From positions 1 to 15,875 of the forward strand of contig JBGQKM010000125.1 of the NCBI GenBank assembly GCA_041499515.1: a stretch of 15,875 nt of DNA, in the 5' to 3' direction. This stretch comes from PALSA-1355 sp041499515. GTDB lineage: Bacteria; Planctomycetota; Planctomycetia; Pirellulales; PALSA-1355. Below are positions 1-9,400 of the stretch, in pieces. Positions within the stretch are counted from its first letter, which is position 1. Every line of letters starts with the position of its first letter. The position numbers and the translations under genes were made by a program. The notes under the pieces were generated by a model that saw nothing but the letters and a program-made list of their open reading frames with translations, was not told the origin of the DNA and made no database searches.

Positions 1-855
<855 letters not shown>

Positions 856-859
<4 letters not shown>

Positions 860-1914
860 GCGGTTCCTCGCTCGTCGGGCAGCTCGCCGGCAAAATGGCA
901 GCGGGCCCAATGGCCCGGCGCGATCTCGCGCAGCTCGGGTTCTTCGCCGCGGCAACGGTCTTGCACGTACGCGCAGCGCGGGTGGAATTTGCACCCGGGC
1001 GGAAAGCGCAATGGGCTGGGGACCATGCCGGGAATCGTGGTCAGGCGTTCGGCTTTCGATTTGCCCGCCGCGGGACGCGAGGAGAACAGCCCACGCGTGT
1101 AGGGGTGCAACGGGCGGCCAAACACGTCGTCGACCGGGGCGTACTCGACGACTTTCGAGGCGTACATCACGGCCACGTCGTCGGCCATTTCGGCGATGAT
1201 GCCCAAGTCGTGCGTGATCATCAAAATCGACATGCCGATGTCGGCCTGCAATTCGCGCAACAGATCGAGAATCTGCGCCTGGATCGTTACGTCCAGCGCC
1301 GTGGTCGGTTCGTCAGCAATCAGCAGTTGGGGATGACAGGACAGCGCCATGGCGATCATCGCCCGCTGCCGCATGCCGCCGGAAAACTGGTGGGGATACT
1401 CGCGAAATCGCCGCTCGGGCTCGGGAATTTTCACTTTGCGCAACATCTCGATCGTGCGATTGCGGGCTTCGTCCTTGCCGACCCTTTGGTGCAGGACGAT
1501 CGCTTCGCTGATTTGCGAGCCGATGGTGAACACGGGGTTGAGCGAGGTCATCGGCTCCTGGAAGATCATCGAGATCTGCCCGCCGCGGATTTTGCGCATG
1601 GCCGGTTCGCTCAATTCCGAAAGCACCCGCTCGGGCGGCTGGGACGCGTCGGCGGTGGTGGTTCCGTTGGCGGCGTGCATCACGATCCGACCCCCGGCGA
1701 TTCTTCCTGGCGGCGAGATCAAGCGAATGATCGACATCGCGGTCACGCTCTTGCCGCAGCCTGACTCGCCGACCAGCCCCAGCGTGCGGCCCCGGTAGAT
1801 ATCCAGCGACACGTCGTCCACGGCCCGCACGATTCCTTCTTCGGTATCGAAGTAGGTCTTCAGGTGTTCGACGCGAATGAGCGGCTGGGCCATGATGGCG
1901 GCGTTTTGTTGCAT
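856..1914 (-). CDS. oppD: Oligopeptide/dipeptide ABC transporter ATP-binding protein, OppD/DppD type
   Basis: Second ATPase of the peptide importer, 352 residues, a normal family length. Motifs: Walker A GESGCGKS at 49-56, Q-loop FQEPMTSLNPV at 119-128, signature FSGGMRQR at 177-184, Walker B LLIADEP at 197-203 and switch histidine H235. The C-terminal oligo_HPY extension starts at LHPYTRGLFSSRP (269-281) and carries four cysteines, C308, C314, C320 and C339. This arrangement recurs in DppD/OppD, where an Fe-S cluster has been reported for some members. Residues 80-97 between Walker A and the Q-loop are an Ala/Thr-rich stretch that looks longer than in typical relatives. The start could be M1 (1914) or M8 (1893, MAQPLIRVEHL). 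Neither has a clear Shine-Dalgarno sequence, and M8 fits family N-termini slightly better. The gene begins 22 bp after oppC and overlaps oppF by 4 bp. Confidence 0.95.
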
Positions 1915-1936
1915 GCTTGCGATTGGGCTGCCGCGA

Positions 1937-3040
1937 CTAATGTTTTCCGCCGCGCAGTCGCGGGTCGGTGGCTTCTTGCAGCCCCTCGCCGATGAGGTTG
2001 TAGGTCAGCACGGTCAGAAAGATCGCGGTGCCGGGAAAGAATACCAGCCACCAGAGGTTCAAGTTGCTTCTGCCCGCGTTGAGCAGCGTGCCCCAACTGG
2101 GATTGGGCGGCGGCGAACCGAAGCCCAGGAAACTCAGGCCGCTTTCGGTGAGAATCGCGCCGGCGATGCCGAAGGTGATCGGCACCAACAGCGGCGCCAG
2201 CGAATTGGGCAGCACGTGGCGGAACATGATCCGCGTGTGCGTGGCGCCCAGGGCCCGGGCCGCCATCACGAACTCGCTCTCGCGGAGCTTCAAGAATTCG
2301 CCGCGGGCCAGCCGGGCGATGCTGGTCCAGCCAGTGCAGCCCAGCACGGCCATCATGTGCCAGATCGTCGGCTTTTCCAAAATGGCCAGCAGGGCCAGGA
2401 TCAAGACCAGCGGCGGAATGCACATCACCAGCTCGATGCAGCGACTGAGGATCATGTCGACCCAGCCGCCGAAATAGCCGGCCGCCGCGCCCACCACGAT
2501 GCCAATCAGCGCGGCGATGCCCATCGAAACGAACCCTACCAACAGCGCGATCGTGGTGCCGTGCACCATTTGTGCCAGCACGTCGACGCCGGCCTGTGTG
2601 GTGCCGAACCAGTTATAGCGGTTGGGAAATCCCTGGTCGCCCGAGGGGTTTTCGGGCCGGCCGGGCCATTCGTCGGCCCGCACGCGGCGATACGGATCTT
2701 GATAGACCAGCGGCCAGAGGGCCCAGCTTTGGGGATCCTTGTCGCGCAAGTTATTGGGATAGATGCGGCGGAACTTGTCCTGGGCGAAGATCGGGTTTTC
2801 CCAGCGGCTGTTGAAATAGCCCAGCGCCGGGAAATAAAGACGGCCTTTATAGTTGCAGACGACCGGCTTGGTGCCGGCGATCGCCGGCGCGAATAGCGCG
2901 ACGAGGGCCATCAGGACGACGAAGGCCAGCGCGGCGGTGGCCAGCTTTCCTCGGCGATAGCGCAGCCAGGCCTCGGCCCAAAAGCCGCGGGGCCGGGAGT
3001 GCCTGGTTTCAACGGCAAGTGGCGGCGCCAAATCGTTCAT
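1937..3040 (-). CDS. oppC: Peptide ABC transporter permease, OppC/DppC type
   Basis: Inner-membrane permease subunit, 367 residues from the ATG at 3040 (MNDLAPPLAVETRH). The reading frame stays open far upstream, but that part is antisense-like overlap with oppB, so 3040 is the sensible start. It has a cytosolic N-terminus, a first membrane helix at about 33-56, then a long extracytoplasmic segment (57-145) before the conserved NWFGTTQAGVDVLAQM entry motif (143-158). The remaining helices follow at about 162-350. The coupling EAA loop is at about 253-283 (RESEFVMAARALGATHTRIMFRHVLPNS). The long loop contains KPVV..YKG..YFPALGYF, which resembles what I remember of E. coli YejE more than classical OppC. 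The gene lies 23 bp downstream of oppB and pairs with it to form the channel. No Shine-Dalgarno sequence is evident. Confidence 0.93.
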   Translation of the reverse strand: MNDLAPPLAVETRHSRPRGFWAEAWLRYRRGKLATAALAFVVLMALVALFAPAIAGTKPVVCNYKGRLYFPALGYFNSRWENPIFAQDKFRRIYPNNLRDKDPQSWALWPLVYQDPYRRVRADEWPGRPENPSGDQGFPNRYNWFGTTQAGVDVLAQMVHGTTIALLVGFVSMGIAALIGIVVGAAAGYFGGWVDMILSRCIELVMCIPPLVLILALLAILEKPTIWHMMAVLGCTGWTSIARLARGEFLKLRESEFVMAARALGATHTRIMFRHVLPNSLAPLLVPITFGIAGAILTESGLSFLGFGSPPPNPSWGTLLNAGRSNLNLWWLVFFPGTAIFLTVLTYNLIGEGLQEATDPRLRGGKH

Positions 3041-3063
3041 CGGGGGTGCAGCGAAAACCCAGG

Positions 3064-4041
3064 TCAGGAGTACGTCACGCGCGGATCGACCAGCGAGTAC
3101 AAGAAATCGGCCAACAATTGCCCGGCCAGCGTGAGCATGGAAAACATCAGCGTCAGTCCCATGATCGTGGGATAGTCGCGCTCGCGGATCGACTCGAACA
3201 GCAGCCGGCCCATGCCCGGCCAGGTGAAAATTTGTTCCAGAATGACCGCTCCGCTCAACAGGGCCGGCAGGGTCAGGCCCAAGAGGGTGACCAGCGGAAT
3301 GAGCGTATTGCGCAGGGCATGGTGGACCATGACCCGCGTCGGTCCGACCCCCTTGGCGCGGGCCGTGCGGATGTAGTCTTGCCGCACGACTTCCTCCAGG
3401 TTGGATTTCACGAACCGGCTGTAGTAGGCCAGGCTGGCGTACGTCTCGCAGGCAATCGGCATCAGCGAATGGAGAAACACGTCCCAGATTTTTCCCATCG
3501 TCGACAGCTCGGCGTAGTTGTCGCTGAGCATGCCGAACAGCGGCAGCCAGCCGAGCTTCACCGCCAGCGCGATTTGCAAAAACAGCGCCGCCACGAACGA
3601 GGGGAGCGAATAGAGCATGTACAACGCCGTGCTGGTGGCCCGTTCGTCCCAACGGCCGCTGCGCACCGAGGAGAGCAGACCCAGCGGAATCGAGAGCAGA
3701 TAAGTCAATAACAGCGAGCTGACCGAGAGCATGAGCGTGGGGCCGATGCGCTCGGCAATCAGCGTCGTCACGGGCTGTTTGCGCGTGAACGAGCGGCCCA
3801 TGTCTCCTCGGGCCAGGTTGCCCATCCAGATCAGATAGGCCTGTGGCCACGGTTTGTCGAGGCCATAGATCTTGCGCATCCGCTCTTCATCTTCCGGGTT
3901 CACCTTGCGGCTGGGATCTTCGCCCATCTGCGCCGTCAGAGGATTGCCCGGCATATTGCGCACCAATCCGTACACCACGAACGTGATCAGCAACAGGGTG
4001 ATCACGCCCAAGAGCATGCGCCGGGCGAGATATTGGAACAT
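3064..4041 (-). CDS. oppB: Peptide ABC transporter permease, OppB/DppB type
   Basis: First permease of the importer, 325 residues, within the usual range of 305-340. The N-terminal helix at about 9-27 (MLLGVITLLLITFVVYGL) is followed by the family RxMPGNP motif (29-34) and the KIYGLDKPWPQAYLIWMGNLARGDMGRSF region (58-85). Further helices run from about 102 to 312, and the chain ends with the typical YSLVDPRV. The EAA coupling loop is at about 217-247 (EVVRQDYIRTARAKGVGPTRVMVHHALRN), which docks on the ATPases. It starts 38 bp after the binding-protein gene on the same strand. No convincing ribosome-binding site precedes the ATG at 4041, as is common in planctomycetes. Confidence 0.95.
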   Translation of the reverse strand: MFQYLARRMLLGVITLLLITFVVYGLVRNMPGNPLTAQMGEDPSRKVNPEDEERMRKIYGLDKPWPQAYLIWMGNLARGDMGRSFTRKQPVTTLIAERIGPTLMLSVSSLLLTYLLSIPLGLLSSVRSGRWDERATSTALYMLYSLPSFVAALFLQIALAVKLGWLPLFGMLSDNYAELSTMGKIWDVFLHSLMPIACETYASLAYYSRFVKSNLEEVVRQDYIRTARAKGVGPTRVMVHHALRNTLIPLVTLLGLTLPALLSGAVILEQIFTWPGMGRLLFESIRERDYPTIMGLTLMFSMLTLAGQLLADFLYSLVDPRVTYS

Positions 4042-4079
4042 GAGGCAATGTTGGGGCTAGAGAAAAACATGAAATCGCG

Positions 4080-6017
4080 CTACGGCACGGCTTTCCAGAT
4101 GCTGTTGAAGCCGGGGTTGTAGTGGAACGGTCCGCGCGGGCTGTAATTGTATCCGCGCAGCGACTTATTGAAGCCGTAAAACGAATTGCGGAAGTACAAG
4201 AAAGTGCAGGGCTGATCCGCATAGATCAGTTCGTCGATCCTGGCGTAGATGGCGGCCCGCTTGGCGCGGTCGAACTCTTTGCGCCCCTGCACGTAGAGCT
4301 TGTCGACCTCGGGGTTCGAATAGCGGAGGAAATTCCGGCCTTCGCCGGTGGCCCAGATGTTGTCCGAAGTGTCCGGGTCGGACCCGGTGCCCCAACCGCC
4401 GAACTCGGCCTGAAATTCATGGAGGCGGATCTTTTCCATCAAGACGGTGAATTCGATGGGGCGGACGTTGCACACCACGCCGATCTGATCCAGGTTTTCC
4501 TTCAAGAGCGTGCAGGCTGCGATCCGGTCGGGGATGTTGGGGCACAGGATGGAAAACTCGAACGGCACCAGGCGCCCGCCGACCATCTTGTCGCGCACGC
4601 CGTCGCCGTCGTGGTCCTCCCAGCCGGCTTCGTCCAGCAGCTTTTCGGCCTTTTCCAGATCCTGCTTATAGAAGGGCAGCGGCTTTTTGGGAGCCATCCA
4701 GGCCGTGCGGTGCCAAATGCCGTTGCACGGCTCGTACAGCCCGTAATAGAGCTTGTTGAGCATTTCGTCGTAATTGAAGGCGTACGACATGGCCTTGCGC
4801 ACGCGAACATCGCGAAAGAAGGGGCAGGACGGGTCATTGTTGTTCCAGCCGAAATAAAAGTACAACCATTCCAGACCGCTGGCCTTGGTGTTGTGCTCGT
4901 AATAATCCTCCCCGCCGGTTTGCGTCGTCCACTGTTCGGCCGTGAGAATCGACTCGTCGACTCGGGCCGACTTGAGCGCCAACAGGGCCGTGTTAGGGTC
5001 TTCGATAATGCGGAAGCGGATGGTTTCGAAATACGGTTTGTCGCGCACCTGCTTGCCGTGGTGCAGGTACCAGCTCTCGCGCCGCGTCAGCACGATCTCC
5101 TGCCCCCGCGCGCGACTGCTGACGGTATAAGGGCCGCCGCAGACCGGCTCATTTTCGTACTTCACGTGATAGTCGCTTTGCGATAGCGTAGGGTCTTCAC
5201 GGTAGTTCTTGTAAATATGCCGCGGCAGCACCGGAAAACTGACGTTCCAGACGTTCGTGGCCAGCGGCTCCTTGTGAAAGAAAACCAGCGTGCGGTCGTC
5301 GTAGGCTTCGATCCAACGGAGCTTGTCGGTTCCGGTGCGCACCGCCGGCACGGGTACCTTGGGGTTCATGATGACCTGGAAACTGAAAGCCACGTCGTGC
5401 GCCGTGATCGGCTGGCCGTCGGACCAGGTCAGGTCGTCGCGCAGAATCACCTTGTCGACCATCCGATCCTTGCTCGTCTGCCACGAGACCGCGGCCTCTT
5501 TGCTGGCAAAGGGAGTCATGTTCCAATCGAAGCCAAACAAGCTGAAGCCCGTGAGATATTGCACATCGAACTCGGATACCGAGTTGTACAGGATCGGATT
5601 CGTGCTGCGGACGTCGACGGGCAGATAGCGGTTGACCGTGGCGTTCCAGTTGACGGCGGTCGGTTTTTCTGGCAGCCGGCCCAGCGCGCTAAGAATCTTT
5701 GCGTTGGCTTGCGGCGTCGTGTTTTTGAGTAATAGCGCATCCTTGGCCGTCGCCAGCGGTTTCTCGTGGGACTGCCGGGCGCGCAACAATTCCAGCGCGT
5801 CCAACACCGGCTGATCGGTCCACCCGGCCTGTTTATCCAATTCGGCCAAGGGCGGCGGAGTGAACGGCTCGATCAACGACTCGGGTTCTTGTTTCTCCTT
5901 GGCCCCGGCCGGGGCGCTGGGCGGGGCCGCGGCGGATTGAAACGCGCCGAACCCGCCGAACACCAACCCGAAGAAACAAAGCTCCAGGGCAGCCGGCCCG
6001 ACACGAGAGCATTTCAT
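4080..6017 (-). CDS. oppA: Extracellular solute-binding protein family 5 (oligopeptide-binding), OppA-like
   Basis: Exported binding protein that captures peptides and delivers them to the permease, 645 residues from the ATG at 6017. That start follows GGAAAGG at a proper distance and gives a good signal peptide (MKCSRVG, hydrophobic core at about 9-25, cleavage after AFQSAAA). An ATG eight codons upstream (6041) is possible but weaker. No lipobox cysteine follows the core, so the product is probably soluble. Family hallmarks are LRDDLTWSDGQPITAHDVAFSF (192-213), CGGPYTV (293-299), FFRDVRVRKAMSYAFNYDEML (400-420), and LLDEAGW (460-466) followed by DHDGDGVRD. The protein is about 100 residues longer than classical OppA, mainly because of an Ala/Pro/Lys-rich stretch at 31-120 before the core. 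It is first in the opp operon. The ligand (di-, oligo- or another peptide, or a sugar) cannot be read from the sequence. Confidence 0.93.
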   Translation of the reverse strand: MKCSRVGPAALELCFFGLVFGGFGAFQSAAAPPSAPAGAKEKQEPESLIEPFTPPPLAELDKQAGWTDQPVLDALELLRARQSHEKPLATAKDALLLKNTTPQANAKILSALGRLPEKPTAVNWNATVNRYLPVDVRSTNPILYNSVSEFDVQYLTGFSLFGFDWNMTPFASKEAAVSWQTSKDRMVDKVILRDDLTWSDGQPITAHDVAFSFQVIMNPKVPVPAVRTGTDKLRWIEAYDDRTLVFFHKEPLATNVWNVSFPVLPRHIYKNYREDPTLSQSDYHVKYENEPVCGGPYTVSSRARGQEIVLTRRESWYLHHGKQVRDKPYFETIRFRIIEDPNTALLALKSARVDESILTAEQWTTQTGGEDYYEHNTKASGLEWLYFYFGWNNNDPSCPFFRDVRVRKAMSYAFNYDEMLNKLYYGLYEPCNGIWHRTAWMAPKKPLPFYKQDLEKAEKLLDEAGWEDHDGDGVRDKMVGGRLVPFEFSILCPNIPDRIAACTLLKENLDQIGVVCNVRPIEFTVLMEKIRLHEFQAEFGGWGTGSDPDTSDNIWATGEGRNFLRYSNPEVDKLYVQGRKEFDRAKRAAIYARIDELIYADQPCTFLYFRNSFYGFNKSLRGYNYSPRGPFHYNPGFNSIWKAVP

Positions 6018-6473
6018 AAGTTGCCTTTCCAGCGGCGGCAAGACAGCCCGATAGCCCAGGCACGCGATGGCACGAAGCTGGGCAATTTCCGTGGCGGAGC
6101 AGAACGAGGTGGCGCACGACTGGCTATGCCGTTTACGTTTGCCAAAACGCTCAAAAACGCCACCTGGCGCTGCGAAGCAAGCCCATGCTATAAAATGGTT
6201 TGCGTACGGTCAATAACGCTTCTGCTTGGGCCCGGGCGTCGTGCTCGCGCGGGACGGCGCTGGCGTGCGACGAGCGGGGACCAAGCACGCTCGGTTTGGC
6301 GTCATAAGAGAGGTGCCGGCGGCCTCGTATTGGGCCCCGCGAACCTCTGTTGCCCTGTTTCCCCCATCTCTGTACTCTATGGCCCCTGATTGGCTGGTTC
6401 CGGTTGCACGGTTCTGGCTGCGCGGGTGGGTCGATGGAGGCCGTTCGTCCATCTCGATTTTGCGAGTGAATTT
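6018..6473. other. Divergent intergenic region between the opp operon and the dehydrogenase gene
   Basis: These 456 bp separate two divergent genes and hold no ORF I believe in. The AT-richer centre (6125-6220) holds the best promoter candidates for the minus strand. A weak plus-strand candidate is TTGCCC (6350-6355), 17 bp, TACTCT (6373-6378), about 95 bp before the dehydrogenase ATG. A 6-bp inverted repeat, GCCCAG (6054-6059) with CTGGGC (6078-6083), lies just upstream of the oppA start but is too short to call a regulatory structure. The block at 6230-6330 is GC-rich with nothing recognisable. Confidence 0.6.
6186..6214 (-). promoter_or_regulatory. Candidate sigma-70-like promoter for the opp operon
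   Basis: On the minus strand TTGACC (6214-6209) matches the -35 consensus in 5 of 6 positions. It is followed after 17 bp by TAGCAT (6191-6186), or after 15 bp by TATAGC (6193-6188). The site lies in the only AT-rich part of the divergent region, about 170 bp upstream of the oppA ATG, implying a fairly long leader. On the plus strand the same place reads TATAAAAT (6189-6196), so it could also serve the opposite direction, although no -35 partner is seen there. Confidence 0.4.
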
Positions 6474-9400
6474 ATGCCACAGATCTTCATCGCGCGCTGT
6501 GCCGCCGTACGGGCGTCTTTCGCCGCATGCATCCTGGCAGCGCTGGCTGTCATTTTTGCGTTGGTCTCGCAAGCGGCGACGGCCAAAGAGGCGCAGTGGA
6601 TCTGGTCGCCGGCTTATGAAAAAGAACTCGCCCCCACGGGGACGTGCTACTTTCGCAAATCGTTTAACCTCGGCACGCCGGAACACGGCACCGTGCAGAT
6701 CGCTTGCGACGACAGTTACACGCTGTACGTCAACGGGCGTCACATTGGCACCGGTGGGAATTGGAAGGTGCTGGACGTCTACGACATCACCAAGTATCTG
6801 GTGCAGGGCGCCAACACGATCGCGGTGAAGGCCGTGAACTCCGAAGGCAGTTCGGCCGGTCTGGTGGCCCGAGTGATCGTCAAGCAACAGGGCAATACAC
6901 ACGTCGAATACTCGACGGACGCGACGTGGAAGACGGCCCTGAAAGAATTCCCGCAGTGGCAGAAATCGCGTTTCGACGATACGCAGTGGTTGGCCGCGCG
7001 CGGTTTCGGCAACTTGGGGGCCACTCTGCCCTGGGGCAACGAAGTCACGGTGGCCGGGGCCGAGGGCCGCTTCAAAGTCACGCCTGAGTTTCACGTCGAA
7101 TGGATCGTCGAGCCGAAGGAAACCGGTTCCTTGATTTGCATGACGTTCGACGAATTCGGCCAGATCGTCGCCTCGCGCGAGAATGGCCCGCTGATTATCG
7201 TACGCGACGAAGACCGCGACGGCCTGCCCGACACGGTTTCGACCTATTGCGAGGAGTTGAAGAACTGCCAGGGTCTGCTGTCGATCAGCGGCAAGATGTA
7301 CGCCATCGGAGAAGGTCCGCAGGGCGCCGCGCTGTATCGGCTTTCGGACGAAGACCAGGACGGCGAAATCGACCGCGTGGAAGCGATTTTGAAGTTTTCC
7401 GGCGAAATGGGCGAGCACGGCCCGCACGCGCTGACGTTGGGCCCCGACGGGCTGCTGTACATCCTGATCGGCAACTTTGCGCAGACCGCGCAAGAGTGCG
7501 AATCGACCAGCCCCTATCACGACTTCTACGAAGGCGATCTGATCACGCCCCGTTACGAGGACGCCGGCGGACATGCCGTCGGAATCAAGGCGCCCGGCGG
7601 CACGATTATTCGCACCGATACGGCGGGCACCGCCGTCGAGCTGTTTGCCGGCGGGTTGCAGAACCCGTACGACCTGGCATTCAATCAAGAGGGCGAACTG
7701 TTCACCTGCGATTCCGACATGGAATGGGACTCCGGGATGCCCTGGTACCGTCCGACGCGGCTGAATCACGTCAGCGCGGGTTCCGAGTTCGGCTGGCGTA
7801 GCGGCTGGGCCAAGTGGCCCAACTATTTCATCGACAGTTTGCCGCCGGCCTTGGAGTTGGGACGCGGCTCGCCGGCGGGCATGGAAGTCTACAACCACGT
7901 CATGTTTCCACAGCGCTACCACAACGCGCTGTTCGTGTGCGACTGGTCGCGCGGCCGGATTCTGGCGGTGCGCACCAAGCCGCACGGAGCGACGTACAAA
8001 GCCACGGCCGAGGTCTTTCTGGAAGGCCAGCCGCTCAACGTGACCGACGTGGCGGTCGGCGCCGACGGCTGGCTCTATTTCTGCACCGGCGGCCGCGACA
8101 CCGAAGGAGGCATCTACCGCATCGTGTGGAACGGCAAAGTTCCCGAGAGCGTGATCAATCGCGGCAAGGGCATCGTGGCCGCGCTCGAACAGCCGCAGAT
8201 CAATAGCGCTTGGGCCCGACAGCGCGTCGCGCTGTTGAAACAACAACTCGGCAATGAGTGGTCCGAGCAATTGAGCGACGTGATCGAAGACGAAAAGGCT
8301 CCTGTGGAGCAACGCCTGCGGGCGATGAACCTGATGCAGTTGTTCGGGCCATATCCGTCCACGTCGTTGTTGATCGAAGCATCCCGCGCGCGTGCCAGCG
8401 TGTTGCGGGCCAAGGCCGCGTACCTGATGGGCATTCACGTCGACGACGACACGCAAATTCGCCTGGGCGAATTGCTGCAAGACAAGGATCTGGCCGTGCA
8501 ACGCGCGGCCTGCGAGGCCCTGCTGCGTGCCGGACAACCGATGCCGGCCGAAAAACTCACGAAGCTGCTGGCGTCGCCCGATCGCTACGTGTCCTGGGCC
8601 GCGGGCCGGGCCCTGCAGCGGGTGCCGCGCGAAAATTGGGAACCGGCGATTCTGGAACATGCCGAACCGCGCGTGTTCATCGCCGGCTCGGTGAGCCTGC
8701 TGGGGCTGTCGCCCGAACAAGGCACGGTCGACGCCGTGCTCCAGCGCAGCAGTGAATTGCTGGGCAACTACCTGAGCGACGACGATTTTCTCGATCTGCT
8801 GCGAGTCATCCAGGTGGCATTGCTCAAGGGGCAATCTCAGCCCGAAAACGTGTCCAGCTTGCGCAGGCAGCTCTCGGAAGAATATCCCTCGCGCGACTAT
8901 CGGATGAATCGCGAGTTGACGCGGCTGCTGGTCTATCTGCAAGAGCCGACGTTCGCCGAACGGTTGGTCGAACAGCTCAACGGCGACGCGCCGAGCCTGG
9001 AAAAAATGCAGTTGCTCACGCACACTCGTTTCTTGCAAGCCGGCTGGACCATTCCCCTAAAACTCGAAGTGCTGAAAGCTTTCGAAGAAGCCCGCGCCAT
9101 CCAGGGCGGGCACAGCTTTGCCGGCTACATCGAAAACATCTCGCGCGATTTCTTCGCCACGTTCAACGAGGACGAACGGGCGTTGGTGCTGGCCGACGGC
9201 GCAAAATGGCCGACCTCGGCCCTGAGCGTGCTGGCCAAGCTGCCGGAACATCCCAGCCCGGAGATTCTGACGGAGATTGAGAACCTGGATCGCCAGGTCC
9301 TGAAACTCGACAGCGAGGCGGCCAAGCGGCTGCGGATTGGCATTTGTGCCGTGCTGGGTGCCAGCGGCGATTCGCAGGCCATGGCGTACTTGCGCGAGTT

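Noticed and set aside
3041..3850. Upstream extension of the oppC frame to 3850 (637 codons)
   Set aside because: The extra 270 codons run over oppB in another frame and contain no membrane or permease features. OppC homologues begin near 3040.
6210..9038. A 942-codon open frame on the minus strand
   Set aside because: It lies antisense to the dehydrogenase gene in a codon-phase shadow. The translation is rich in Arg, Gln and His with no domain, signal peptide or ribosome-binding site, as expected opposite a GC-rich coding sequence.
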